64,000 nt of DNA from contig JAOAPI010000026.1 of the NCBI GenBank assembly GCA_025462865.1, positions 62,001-126,000 of the forward strand, read 5' to 3'. A program made the translations under genes and the position numbers. The notes below the pieces were generated by a model. It worked only from the letters and a program-made list of their open reading frames with translations. It made no database searches and was not told where the DNA came from. Source of the stretch: Candidatus Sulfotelmatobacter sp. Lineage in GTDB: Bacteria > Acidobacteriota > Terriglobia > Terriglobales > Acidobacteriaceae. Below are positions 22,495 to 31,162 of the stretch, piece by piece; position 1 is the stretch's first letter; each line of letters opens with the position of its first letter.

Positions 22495-23751
22495 TCATTT
22501 CATGGCGACGACTTCCTCTGCTTCGACCGCGGTTTCCACCGGCCAGCTCGCAGCCACGAACGACAGCATGTACACGCAGGCCAGAATGGCGAAGGCGGCG
22601 ACCAGGCTGACTCGATGTGCGACCGCGCCGACTGCGAGCGCGAGCACAAGCTGCAGAAAAGTTCCGAAGAAGTAGAAAGCATTTTGCACCCGTCCCATCA
22701 AATGCGGTGGAACCATCGCCATCAGGGTGGTGTTCATGGCAATCCCGCCGACGCCTCGCGCCGATCCCATGATTCCGAACAGAACGATTGCGGCGGCGAG
22801 CCAATGCGAGATTGGAGCGCAGATCACGCACGCGGCGATTATCGCCATGGAGAACGCAACAGAACGGCGTCCACCAAGGCTGGCAATTACCGCCGGCGCA
22901 TATAACGCGCTGATAAACGCGCCGGTGCCCCATCCGGCATTGAGCCATCCGTAACCGACTGCTCCCGCGTGGAAAATGCGTTCGCTCAGCGAGGGAGTCG
23001 TGACCACGCCAGTTACCATCGCTCCAAGAAATAATGCCCAACTGATGCCGAGCAGCACCACGGCGCGATGGTCGCGAAGAAAGTGCAGACCCTCGCGCAG
23101 TTCACGCCAAAAGCGCTGGAATTGAGTTTCTGCGGCAAGCAGATCGGCGCGCAGTTCCGCTGGCCGAAGCACAACGTGGCGTCCTTTGCGCACGGCGAAG
23201 TAGCACAGGAACGAGATCACGTAAGTCGAAACATCCAGCAACAGCACGCCGCCGAGGCCGATGTGGTTGTACATGAAACCAACGATTGCGCCGGCAATGA
23301 GCCATCCACCCTGCACGCCGGATAACAGAAAAGTGTTCGACTGTAGGAATTGCCCTTCGGGCGTGAGTTCCTGAATCAGGGCGGTAATCGTCGGCCAAAA
23401 CATCCAGAAGCCAGCGGCGACAAGAGTGTTCATCAAATAAAGTTGCCATATCTGCACCCGGTGTCGAAAAGCCAGAACGGCCACGATCGCAATGATCAGG
23501 GCGCGTAGGGCGTCGAGCCACATCACCAACCGGCGTCGGTCCTCGCGGTCGATCAGGACGCCGGTGAAAGGGAGCATGAGCATGGCGGGAATGGTCTGCA
23601 GAACGGCGAACGTGCCCAGCGCCATTTCCGAGTGCGTGGCTTCGAGGATGTACCAGGCTACGGCGGCAGAGTTCATTCCGCTGCCCAGCATGGAAATGAC
23701 GTTGGCGGCGAAAACAAACCGCAGCGGTCGCCGTCCGAGAATTGCGCGCAT
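22495..23751 (-). CDS. MFS transporter, EntS/MdfA-like exporter branch
   Basis: 418 residues, about 12 membrane helices. The N-terminal half (RPLRFVFAANVISMLGSGMNSAAVAWYILEAT, then GVLIDREDRRRLVMWLDALRA) carries the MFS loop 2-3 motif typical of the enterobactin-exporter/DUF894-like branch. A second related loop (GGRRSVAFSM) is seen mid-protein. The substrate is unknown; siderophore or drug export is the family norm. Start at 23751 (MRAILGRRPLR) gives a usual N-terminus. It shares strand with fabI and may be its upstream neighbour in one transcript. It is divergent from the TPR gene at 23969. Confidence 0.88.
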   Translation of the reverse strand: MRAILGRRPLRFVFAANVISMLGSGMNSAAVAWYILEATHSEMALGTFAVLQTIPAMLMLPFTGVLIDREDRRRLVMWLDALRALIIAIVAVLAFRHRVQIWQLYLMNTLVAAGFWMFWPTITALIQELTPEGQFLQSNTFLLSGVQGGWLIAGAIVGFMYNHIGLGGVLLLDVSTYVISFLCYFAVRKGRHVVLRPAELRADLLAAETQFQRFWRELREGLHFLRDHRAVVLLGISWALFLGAMVTGVVTTPSLSERIFHAGAVGYGWLNAGWGTGAFISALYAPAVIASLGGRRSVAFSMAIIAACVICAPISHWLAAAIVLFGIMGSARGVGGIAMNTTLMAMVPPHLMGRVQNAFYFFGTFLQLVLALAVGAVAHRVSLVAAFAILACVYMLSFVAASWPVETAVEAEEVVAMK

Positions 23752-23792
23752 TACTTTACTTTAGCCGAAGTGCAGGAAATCAAAGAGAGTGG

Positions 23793-23817
23793 GCAGCGAT
23801 CAGTGATTAGTGGATAG
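23793..23817. repeat. Short heptad-type fragment
   Basis: CAGCGATCAGTGATTAGTGGATAGC shows three units of the CAGTGGT-type heptad in the divergent spacer between the MFS gene and the TPR gene. There is no partner arm, so it may be a decayed array. Confidence 0.4.
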
Positions 23818-23968
23818 CAAAGGCGGCCTGCGCGGACCATTTTTAGTGACCACCGACCGCCGGCAGTTTCTCTCATGCTGACGCTTGCTTCCACTTGCGT
23901 TCGGGGCTAGGATTCGGCTGCTATCGGAAATAGAGAATCCCTTCTCACTCACGGCGCAGAGGTGACCC

Positions 23969-25114
23969 ATGAAATGCGATGCAAGGCCACTGGCTGTTTT
24001 CTTCTGGATTCTTCTGTACGCAGCGCAGGCCGGTGCACAAATGGACAAGATATCCATTCCCGCCGGCACGCCCGAGGACCGCGACCTTCAAGCCATCTCG
24101 AATGAGCAGGACTCGTCGAAAAAGCTCGCCATGTACCTGGACTTCGTGCAGAAGTATTCGTCGAATCCGGCGGCTGTCGCTTACGGAAACTGGCAGATTT
24201 CGCAGGCCTATCAGACCTCGGGCGATCTGAATAAAGCGCTCGACTACGGAGACAAGGCACTAGTCGCCGTGCCGCGGAACCTGGATATCCTCGTGTCGCA
24301 GGCCAGCATCGCGCAGCAGGCAAAGAATAGTCCGAAGTTGATCGACTATGCCGCCAGAGGAGGAGAAGTTTGCGTCTCCATCGGCAAGCAGCCCAAGCCC
24401 GAGGGTATGACCGACGACGACTACCGGCGGCAGGTAGCGGAAGAAAAAAGCGCTGCCAAGAACACTTGCGACTTTCTCGAGTCGGCCGGATTCAATGTGG
24501 TTGCCAGCGAGACCGATGCCAAGAGCCGGATGGCCTATCTCGAGAAATACTCGGCGGCGTTTCCGGATTCGAAGTTTCAGGATCAGGTTTCAAGTTATGC
24601 GATGTACACTCTGGGTCCAAGTCAGTTAAACGATCAGGCGCGGCTGATTGCCTACGGAGAGAAAACACTGGCGGCAAATCCAAACTCCCTGCCCGCTTTG
24701 CTCTTGATGGCAGGCGCGTATGTGGACGACGCTAAGCCCGGCAGCGTGGTCAAGGCAGTCACTTACTCACAGAAAGCCATATCATCTGCGAAGGCGGAGG
24801 AACCGGATGCCGACAAGTCGCGCAAACTCTCGGCGGGAATGGCGCATTCGATACTGGGATACGCCCTTATCAAACAGGACAAGACGGCGGCCGCGATTCC
24901 TGAATTGAAGGCCGCAGCGGGTTTGCTTAAGGGGCAAGACGATCAGCAATACTCCATTGCGCTCTATCGCCTGGGATTCGCATACGCCAAGCTGAGCCGA
25001 CTGAATGATGCTCGAGAGGTGCTGGCGGAGGCAGTGAAGATCTCTGGCCCGGTGCAGAACATGTCGCAAGAATTGCTGGCGAAAGTCAATACGGCGAGGG
25101 CGAAAGGGAAGTGA
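23969..25114 (+). CDS. Exported TPR-repeat protein
   Basis: 381 residues with a signal peptide (MKCDARPLAVFFWILLYAAQAGAQ). The rest is helical with tetratricopeptide-like pairs: PAAVAYGNWQISQAYQTSGDLNKALDYGDKAL, NSLPALLLMAGAYVDDA and a C-terminal repeat ALYRLGFAYAKLSRLNDAREVLAEAV. Two Cys in the middle (GEVCVSIG, NTCDFLES) may pair. TPRs are protein-binding scaffolds; partner and role are unknown. Such periplasmic TPR proteins are abundant in acidobacteria. It lies ahead of another secreted protein on the same strand, 104 bases downstream. Confidence 0.82.
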   Translation: MKCDARPLAVFFWILLYAAQAGAQMDKISIPAGTPEDRDLQAISNEQDSSKKLAMYLDFVQKYSSNPAAVAYGNWQISQAYQTSGDLNKALDYGDKALVAVPRNLDILVSQASIAQQAKNSPKLIDYAARGGEVCVSIGKQPKPEGMTDDDYRRQVAEEKSAAKNTCDFLESAGFNVVASETDAKSRMAYLEKYSAAFPDSKFQDQVSSYAMYTLGPSQLNDQARLIAYGEKTLAANPNSLPALLLMAGAYVDDAKPGSVVKAVTYSQKAISSAKAEEPDADKSRKLSAGMAHSILGYALIKQDKTAAAIPELKAAAGLLKGQDDQQYSIALYRLGFAYAKLSRLNDAREVLAEAVKISGPVQNMSQELLAKVNTARAKGK

Positions 25115-25218
25115 TTCGGGACAACTTATTCTCGTATATTGGGTTCTTACTGAGCCAGGGAATCCGACTCACAGCTTGAGCGGATTTCCGTCTAATTTCT
25201 GACAAATTGAGGTCCCTC

Positions 25219-25776
25219 ATGAAGCTGATCCCCGCCGTACTTGTACTCTTCATCACCATCTCCGCAGCCAAATTCTCCGAAGCGCAGCAACAGAATATCT
25301 GGATTCCTCAGGGAATCGCCGCTTTGCAGCAAAGCGCGTCCTCTAAATCTGAGTTCACATTCGACCACTCCATGCTGGTACTCGCCTCCAAACTGGACCC
25401 GGACAACGAAGACCTGCGGCGCGTGATTGCAGGTATCAGTGGGATCTCGGTGCACCGCTATCATTTTCCAGCATCCTGGCAATATGATCCGGAGGTTCTG
25501 AATTCCGTGAACGATGAGTATCGCGGGGCGGGCTGGAAACGGGTGATGAATAAGCGTGACAAGAGCGGGGGGCCGGGGGCGAGCGATCTCTGGGTTCGCT
25601 GGGACAATAATGCGGTTAGTAATGTCGCGATTCTTCTGGCCAGTTCGAATGAAGTTAACTTTATCGTGGTTTCAGGGGCCATTAGTCCGCTCGATCTGTC
25701 TCATCTGGGCGGGCATTTCGGCATTCCGAAAATCGCAGGCGGAGTGGTAGTGCCGGCCACTGAGCGACGGCAGTAA
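25219..25776 (+). CDS. Secreted protein, DUF4252-like in style
   Basis: 185 residues, start at ATG 25219 with GAGG six bases upstream, followed by a signal peptide (MKLIPAVLVLFITISAAKFSEAQ). The mature part has repeated short blocks: a first segment (FTFDHSMLVLASKLDPDNEDLRRVIAGISGISVHRYHF), a middle one with WKRVMNKRDKSG, and NVAILLASSNEVNFIVVSGAISPLDLSHLGGHFGIPKI. The order (leading helix, small alpha/beta domain, then DLSHLGGHFGIP) resembles DUF4252 proteins, but this is from memory. Function unknown. A TTG at 25207 is in frame but precedes the signal by four residues and is less likely. Confidence 0.75.
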   Translation: MKLIPAVLVLFITISAAKFSEAQQQNIWIPQGIAALQQSASSKSEFTFDHSMLVLASKLDPDNEDLRRVIAGISGISVHRYHFPASWQYDPEVLNSVNDEYRGAGWKRVMNKRDKSGGPGASDLWVRWDNNAVSNVAILLASSNEVNFIVVSGAISPLDLSHLGGHFGIPKIAGGVVVPATERRQ

Positions 25777-25811
25777 CTGCGTCTGAGCACGCGAGGATAA
25801 ACTCAGTGCTT

Positions 25812-26492
25812 CTAGTCGAAATCGATCTTCTCGAATCCTAAACCTTGCAAGAGACTGGTAATGGTCAAAGCCCCATTCTGTTGGGCCGTGCGCAGGATGC
25901 CATCGGTCAGGGCGGCCCCTTGCAGTTGACGTTCCCCCTCCTGGCGCACTTGCGTTTCCAAATTCGGGTCTGTAGATACGAGCAGCCCGGTTTGCCGGGA
26001 ATACACGCGGGTCTTCGTGCTGTCGATCCGGGTGAGGAATATTTGTGATACGGGAAGACGCAAGCGTATCTGCTTGCCATTTACTCTGACGTCATCCGGC
26101 TTCAGGTTTGAGAAATCAATCCCGGCGATAACCTCACCATGCACCATCATCAAGAGGCGATCTCCGGCCAGAAAATCCGGGAAGAGGGAGTTCTCTTTCG
26201 CCCCAGTCACCAGTTTGTCCATGGTATAAACAACGGTTTCCAGCCGTTGCAGCCGCTGAATCCGGTCGACCACCGTGGGCTGGGCTACGTCCATGGTGAG
26301 AGTTCGGCCCGTCACTGTAGACCACATGTGGCTCAACAAGCTTCGCCCGGAGTCTCGCGATAACATCAACCATCCAATCGCGCCGACGCCGAGTATTCCA
26401 ATAAACAGCCCGAGGATGAGGGCAACTACGACAGACGCAAGGGATCGAGCAGATTTGGGGGCATGGGGGAGCGCGTCAGGATGGTGAACCAT
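25812..26492 (-). CDS. DUF4230-like single-pass membrane protein
   Basis: 226 residues: a short cytoplasmic N-terminus, one membrane helix (SLASVVVALILGLFIGILGVGAIGWLML, about residues 18-45) and an extracytoplasmic domain. The domain pattern RIQRLQRLETVVYTMDKLVTG, LLMMVHGEVIAGIDFSNLKPDDVRVNGKQIRLRLPVSQIF matches the DUF4230 family. It ends with a long helix (ETQVRQEGERQLQGAAL...A) typical of those proteins. Function unknown. Third gene of a minus-strand run behind the NtrC-type regulator, the histidine kinase and the Pro-rich protein, so it may belong to that regulon. Confidence 0.8.
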   Translation of the reverse strand: MVHHPDALPHAPKSARSLASVVVALILGLFIGILGVGAIGWLMLSRDSGRSLLSHMWSTVTGRTLTMDVAQPTVVDRIQRLQRLETVVYTMDKLVTGAKENSLFPDFLAGDRLLMMVHGEVIAGIDFSNLKPDDVRVNGKQIRLRLPVSQIFLTRIDSTKTRVYSRQTGLLVSTDPNLETQVRQEGERQLQGAALTDGILRTAQQNGALTITSLLQGLGFEKIDFD

Positions 26493-26540
26493 CTTGCAAG
26501 ATTATCACTGGGAGAGCGGGCAACTAATTTCCGCGCCTGT

Positions 26541-27293
26541 TCATGGTTTGACTAATTCCTCGGACAACAAGTGAGCTTTCTGCGCCAGATTGTGGCCGCG
26601 CTCGAGGTGTCCGGTGGCGACGGCCTTTTTGGATTGATCGATGAACTCCTTTACTTGATTGACCATATCCTGCTGGCTTGCGGTAAGCTGACGTCCCTCA
26701 ATTTTCTTCAGGTTTTCGTCGGTGGCGGCGATGATCTGTTCCGTGGAGTGTTGCTGCGATGCATGATCAGCATTCGTGCCTCCCACAAGCTGGATTGTCG
26801 GTTCCTCTGACCCTCCGTTGCGGACGACTTTCTTGGGCGGAGAGCAAGGTGTCGATGCCGCCGAATCTTTATTTGCGGAAAGACTTTTGTCAGTGCCTTT
26901 GTTGGTGGAATCAGATTTGGTCGGACTGGTTGCCGCAGAGTCCGCTGGCTCGACTTTGCCCGGCGCCGGATTTGTTGCATCCGGGGAATTTGGACAAGGA
27001 AGATTTTTTTTCTTGTGACGCCGCTTCTGCGGTGGAGACGGCTTCTCTTGATCCGAAGGTGTAGCCGCCGGGCCTGCTGGGGATGGTGAAGTTGGAGTGG
27101 GCTCTGTTTTTTGCGATTGCGATGGCTGCGTCTGCGGTTGGGTCCCGGGATCGCTAGGCGAATTTTGCTGCGCGGCTGACTCTATTCCAGCAGGTTGCTG
27201 TGCGACAAATCCGCGCACGCCCGGCACAGGCCACCCCAGACCCGGATAACCGATGCTCAGCAAATAAATCCCAACAATTGCGGCCAGACTCAT
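26541..27293 (-). CDS. Pro/Ser/Thr-rich membrane-anchored hypothetical protein
   Basis: 250 residues. The N-terminal hydrophobic stretch (MSLAAIVGIYLLSIGYPGLGWPV) is an anchor or signal. It is followed by ~150 residues of low complexity (Gln, Pro, Ser, Thr, Lys) with a basic patch (KRRHKKKNLPCPNS), suggesting a disordered spacer. The last ~65 residues form a predicted helical hairpin: TDENLKKIEGRQLTASQQDMVNQVKEFIDQSKKAVATGHLERGHNLAQKAHLLSEEL. Proteins with this C-terminal hairpin recur in acidobacterial genomes; no function is known to me. It sits 48 bases after the histidine kinase gene and is probably co-transcribed with it. Confidence 0.7.
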   Translation of the reverse strand: MSLAAIVGIYLLSIGYPGLGWPVPGVRGFVAQQPAGIESAAQQNSPSDPGTQPQTQPSQSQKTEPTPTSPSPAGPAATPSDQEKPSPPQKRRHKKKNLPCPNSPDATNPAPGKVEPADSAATSPTKSDSTNKGTDKSLSANKDSAASTPCSPPKKVVRNGGSEEPTIQLVGGTNADHASQQHSTEQIIAATDENLKKIEGRQLTASQQDMVNQVKEFIDQSKKAVATGHLERGHNLAQKAHLLSEELVKP

Positions 27294-27341
27294 GTCTTCC
27301 CAATCTTACGCTTCAAACACAATCTGAAAATTAAGACAATG

Positions 27342-29222
27342 TTACGAAATTACAGGGTTGGGTTGGGCGGCAGCGTCCGCCTCCGCGTCAAGACTCGAAG
27401 CAGCGAGCGGTACACGGAAGCGGAAGGTCGTTCCCACGCCTTCCGCTGATTGAAATTCCACCGATCCGTAATGCCATTGAAGAATCTGGTAGGTCTGCGC
27501 CAGACCGATACCGGTGCCCTCTTTTTTGGTTGTGAAATAAAGCTCAAAAACTTTATCCTGCACATCCTGAGCGATTCCCAGGCCTTGATCTCTGATTTCA
27601 GCAACGACGGCGTTTTCCTCGCGATGCGCAGCGATGGTAAGCTCTCCGCCCTGCGACATCGATTGAATTCCGTTGATCACCACATTCAGAAGCGCCTGCT
27701 TCATCAAGTCGAGGTCGGCCTTGATGATCAGGGGCTCCGCGAACACGACTCGCCTGATTTTTACGTCATGCTGCTCCGCCTCCGGTGCAGCCAGCAGCGC
27801 AACATCGTCGAGCAAGTTCCGGAAGTCAACTTCGACGAGGTGCAGCTCGCGGGCCCGCATGAAGTCCACCAGCGTCTGGACCACGCGGTCGAGCCGGTGG
27901 ATCTCGCTGCCGATGATATCCATATGGCGACGAGTATCTGGGTCAAGTTGTGCGAGCTTATTTTGTAGGAGCTGGAGATGAAGCACGATCGCGTTGATGG
28001 GATTTTTGACTTCGTGGGCGACGCCGCCGGTCACTCGTCCGCTGGCAGAGAGACGGCGGGACATCTCGATCTCGTCTCCGATGCGGCGCACCGATTCGGC
28101 GTCGCGCATGATTAACAAGGCGCCGATCTGCGTACTTTTCTCCTGCACAAAATCCAACGAGACCTGCACGCGCCTGCCGCCGGCGGCGACAAATTCACGT
28201 TGCGAGAGTGGACGCCGGCGCTCGAATGAGTCCAGCACCGTGGCATTGAGCGCCGTGCCGCCGGCGAATACGTCCCGCACAGTTTTTCCAAGCAGTGCCC
28301 CCCGAGGCACACCGAGAAAACGCTCCACGGGCGCGCTCACCAGCACCACCCGGGAGTCCCTGGTGAACAGCATCAACCCGTCCTGCAACGTGGACATGAG
28401 TTGGTCCACGTTGTCTTTCAGCGCGGAAAAAATCTCACGGCTATCTCGTATCTGCCGGCCCAGGTTGGCAATCTTGAGCGAGACCAGACCGAATTCGTCG
28501 TGTTCAGATTCGCTTCCCGAGAATTCCTCGGCCTCACCCAAAGTCACGCTGTCCAGGTTGCGACTGATTTCCTTGAGCGGGCCGAGAGCAATATTGGAAA
28601 TGCCGGCTGCCAGCAAGAGCGAAAGGAAAATCGAGGCGATGGAAAAATAGATCGCGTGCAGCAGACGAGGCGTGATTTCACTCTGCAGAAAGACCGTGGA
28701 AACACCAATGTGGATTTTTCCGAAAGGAGCTCCATTCAACTGGAGTGGGAAGTTTACGTCATAAACTACGGCGGGACTGTAGACCAGGCGGAGCTGCTCC
28801 CGGAAGCGGGCGGTTGTGACCGAGTGAAAATCTGGCCGTGGAGCAACCTGCTTGCCTACCAACTGGGGATTCGTGTGCAGCAATGCCTTGCCGTTTGAAT
28901 CCAGAACAGATGCGTCATAGATGAATGGCCAGAGGGCGACCTCCGATTCAAGGTTGTTCAGAAGATTCGTATCCATCGGGAGGTAGTCGGCGAGCGCGCG
29001 CCGTACCGCAGCCGGATCATTGGTGTCGATGCGCGTACTGCTCAGGTCGGGAAGATCGTTTTCCGCGAAGTAAGCAAGTTGCTGAGTCAGGCGGCTGGCG
29101 CTTTCGTACGCGCTGGTGATGCGCTGCCGAAGAATCTGCGAGATATAGAGATATGAGAACGCAGTCACCATCACAGTCACCACAAAGGTGATGGCAAGCA
29201 CGATGATGGCTTTGCGTCGCAT
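27342..29222 (-). CDS. Membrane sensor histidine kinase with HAMP and PAS domains
   Basis: 626 residues. TM1 (residues ~5-27), an extracytoplasmic sensor of ~155 residues (28-185), TM2 (~190-210), a HAMP-like linker, a PAS domain (~270-375), the HisKA helix with phospho-acceptor His403 in GGVAHEVKNPINAIVLHLQLL, and an HATPase_c domain (NVVINGIQSM; EGTGIGLAQTYQILQ). This is the NtrB/AtoS-like layout. The NtrC-family regulator gene lies directly upstream on the same strand, separated by a heptad-repeat hairpin, and is the obvious partner. The sensor domain (VLDSNGKALLHTNPQLVGKQ) resembles a single-Cache fold that binds small molecules. No ribosome-binding site is seen before the ATG. Confidence 0.93.
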   Translation of the reverse strand: MRRKAIIVLAITFVVTVMVTAFSYLYISQILRQRITSAYESASRLTQQLAYFAENDLPDLSSTRIDTNDPAAVRRALADYLPMDTNLLNNLESEVALWPFIYDASVLDSNGKALLHTNPQLVGKQVAPRPDFHSVTTARFREQLRLVYSPAVVYDVNFPLQLNGAPFGKIHIGVSTVFLQSEITPRLLHAIYFSIASIFLSLLLAAGISNIALGPLKEISRNLDSVTLGEAEEFSGSESEHDEFGLVSLKIANLGRQIRDSREIFSALKDNVDQLMSTLQDGLMLFTRDSRVVLVSAPVERFLGVPRGALLGKTVRDVFAGGTALNATVLDSFERRRPLSQREFVAAGGRRVQVSLDFVQEKSTQIGALLIMRDAESVRRIGDEIEMSRRLSASGRVTGGVAHEVKNPINAIVLHLQLLQNKLAQLDPDTRRHMDIIGSEIHRLDRVVQTLVDFMRARELHLVEVDFRNLLDDVALLAAPEAEQHDVKIRRVVFAEPLIIKADLDLMKQALLNVVINGIQSMSQGGELTIAAHREENAVVAEIRDQGLGIAQDVQDKVFELYFTTKKEGTGIGLAQTYQILQWHYGSVEFQSAEGVGTTFRFRVPLAASSLDAEADAAAQPNPVIS

Positions 29223-29233
29223 AGCAGGTTGTA

Positions 29234-29386
29234 GACAGTGGTCAGTGTCCAGTGGTCAGTGTCCAGTGGTCAGTGTCCAGTTTAAAGCGGCGGTGAAGCG
29301 GAAAATGAAATGACGAACTGGCGAAGTTTTTTACTGATCACTGATCACTGATCACTGATCACTGGCCACTGACCACTGACTCACTG
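29234..29386. repeat. Large heptad-repeat inverted pair between response regulator and kinase genes
   Basis: The left arm (29234-29280) repeats the 14-mer GTCAGTGTCCAGTG, i.e. two heptads, about three times. The right arm (29332-29386) is GATCACT four times, then GGCCACT, GACCACT and GACTCACTG. The two arms are of opposite sense and can pair over ~45 bases with a ~51-base spacer. The right arm contains the stop codon (29381-29383, minus strand) of the regulator gene, and the left arm ends 12 bases before the kinase start. Confidence 0.9.
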
Positions 29387-30787
29387 TATTTCTTCCTCCT
29401 TGGCGGGAGCCGCTTCGGGCGCGCCACTGCCGTATTCTTTCAGTTTATTATGCAAGGTTTTCAAGCTGATTCCGAGAATTTCGGCGGCGCGGGTCTTGTT
29501 GTTGCTGGTGGATTCCAGAGTCTTGAGGATCAGCATTTTTTCCGCCTCCCCCACGGTCGTGCCCACGCCAAGGCGCACCGCATCGGGGTCGTTGGCGGCC
29601 GTGCGCAAGGGCGCGTGGCCAAATCCAGGCGGCAGATGTTTTGTCTCAATCATTCCGCCATCGCAGACAATCACCGCCCGTTCAATCGTATTGCGCAGCT
29701 CGCGTACATTTCCCGGCCAGGAATAACTGTTGAACTGATTCAATACAGCTTCGCTCACCGCTCCAACTTTGCGAGAATGTTTCGTGCTCATTTCGGCCAG
29801 AAGCAGATCTACAAGGTCGGGAACGTCTTCCTTGTGCTCCCGCAAAGGAGGCATGTGTATGTTGAAGACATTCAGGCGGTAATAAAGATCGCTGCGCAGT
29901 TCGCCACTGGCGACGGCTTCGTCGGGGGCTTTGTTGGTCGCTGCCAGCACGCGCACATCGACTGAGGTTTCCACTTTGCTGCCTAAGCGGCGCAGCTTGT
30001 GGTCTTCCAGCACGCGCAGCAGCTTGGCTTGGGTAGCTACGGGCATTTCGCCGATTTCATCCAGCAGAATTGTGCCCCCTTCGGCCAACTCAAAACATCC
30101 CGTACGCCGTTCGAGGGCCCCGGTAAAAGCTCCTTTTTCGTGGCCGAAGATTTCGCTTTCGATCAGGGTTTCTGGAATGGCCGCGCAGTTGATTGCGACA
30201 AAAGGTCGGTCGCGCCGAGGACTCAATTGGTGGACGGTGCGAGCCACCAGTTCCTTGCCGGTCCCGCTGGCTCCGGTAATCAGCACCGAAGCGGTGCTCG
30301 GAGAAACCAGTTCGATCAGCCGGAAAATCTCCTGCATCTTTTTCGACGCCCCCCGGAGCTGCCCTAGAGAGCCTGAATCCCGCAGCTTTCGCCGGGCGCT
30401 TTCCAGTTCCGCGCGGGTTCCCAGCAGGGCCGAAGCGTTCTGCAACATCGTACGCAGCCGGTTAGTATCGATGGGCTTGGTGATGTAGTCATATGCCCCC
30501 TGACGCATCGCCTGTACCGCGCTATCGATGCTGCCCTGGGCCGTGACAACAATTACTGCCCGGGCTTCGGATTGCTCGGCCAATCGTTCCAGCAATTCGA
30601 TGCCTCCCATGCGCGGCATCTTGAGGTCAGTAACCACAATCGAAGGATTCCACTGCGTGGCCTTATCCAGGCCTTCAACCCCGTCACGCGCGGTTTCGGC
30701 CCGGTATCCCCATGAAGACACGAGCTCGGCCAGGCCGGTGCGTTCATTCTCTTCATCCTCTACGATCAGTACTTTTTCGTGGCTCAT
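29381..30787 (-). CDS. NtrC-family sigma-54-dependent response regulator
   Basis: 468 residues in three domains. The receiver has phospho-acceptor Asp54 (IVVTDLKMPRMGG). The AAA+ domain has Walker A GASGTGKE (172-179), the sigma-54 contact loop GAFTGA (219-224), the Walker B region GGTILLDEIGEMP and WPGNVRELRNTIERAVI. The Fis-type HTH is at the C-terminus (EKMLILKTLESTSNNKTRAAEILGISLKTLHNKLKEY). It should activate sigma-54 promoters when phosphorylated by the kinase encoded next (27342-29222). The C-terminal tail is Ala/Glu-rich. Divergent from the OmpA-family gene across a 375-base spacer. Confidence 0.95.
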   Translation of the reverse strand: MSHEKVLIVEDEENERTGLAELVSSWGYRAETARDGVEGLDKATQWNPSIVVTDLKMPRMGGIELLERLAEQSEARAVIVVTAQGSIDSAVQAMRQGAYDYITKPIDTNRLRTMLQNASALLGTRAELESARRKLRDSGSLGQLRGASKKMQEIFRLIELVSPSTASVLITGASGTGKELVARTVHQLSPRRDRPFVAINCAAIPETLIESEIFGHEKGAFTGALERRTGCFELAEGGTILLDEIGEMPVATQAKLLRVLEDHKLRRLGSKVETSVDVRVLAATNKAPDEAVASGELRSDLYYRLNVFNIHMPPLREHKEDVPDLVDLLLAEMSTKHSRKVGAVSEAVLNQFNSYSWPGNVRELRNTIERAVIVCDGGMIETKHLPPGFGHAPLRTAANDPDAVRLGVGTTVGEAEKMLILKTLESTSNNKTRAAEILGISLKTLHNKLKEYGSGAPEAAPAKEEEIQ

Positions 30788-31162
30788 CTTTTCGATTCTT
30801 GCCCGCTATCTGGTCAGTTTTCGTGCTTTGTAAGGTGCTCAATCAAGACTACAACCATACGCGGCCACCTTCCTACCGAGCAAGGTCTAGAGGCCCTGGG
30901 AACTATCTATGGGGATCGCTGATCCCTCATTGTCGGCCGCTTGGTTGTGCTTGTGTCAATTTGAGAAGCGAGACTCCTCGGAGCCGGTGCCGGGTTAATC
31001 AATCCTTTTTAGGCGGCTTACCCATTACTATTGCAGTGCGGTAAAATTACACGTTTTCTGGTAGCGATCAAGATCGGCTATTGCGCCATTCTATCTTCAA
31101 CGGCCGCCCGCTCACGGCGCCGCGCGCAACGAAGTGAAGCCGAAAATTGCATGGAGGATCCA
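30788..31162. other. Divergent promoter region between regulator and OmpA-family genes
   Basis: No gene is seen. It must hold promoters for both flanking genes. A perfect GGGATC-GCT-GATCCC hairpin lies at 30912-30926. A possible sigma-70 promoter for the OmpA-like gene is TTACCC (31018-31023), 18 bases, TAAAAT (31042-31047), a weak match. I saw no clear sigma-54 site (GG-N10-GC), although an NtrC-type gene borders it. Confidence 0.4.

Noticed and set aside
22111-22905. A 264-codon plus-strand frame.
   Set aside because: Antisense to fabI and the MFS gene, both with clear family motifs.
30788-31162. A sigma-54 promoter in the regulator/OmpA spacer.
   Set aside because: No GG-N10-GC element with flanking consensus was found by eye on either strand.
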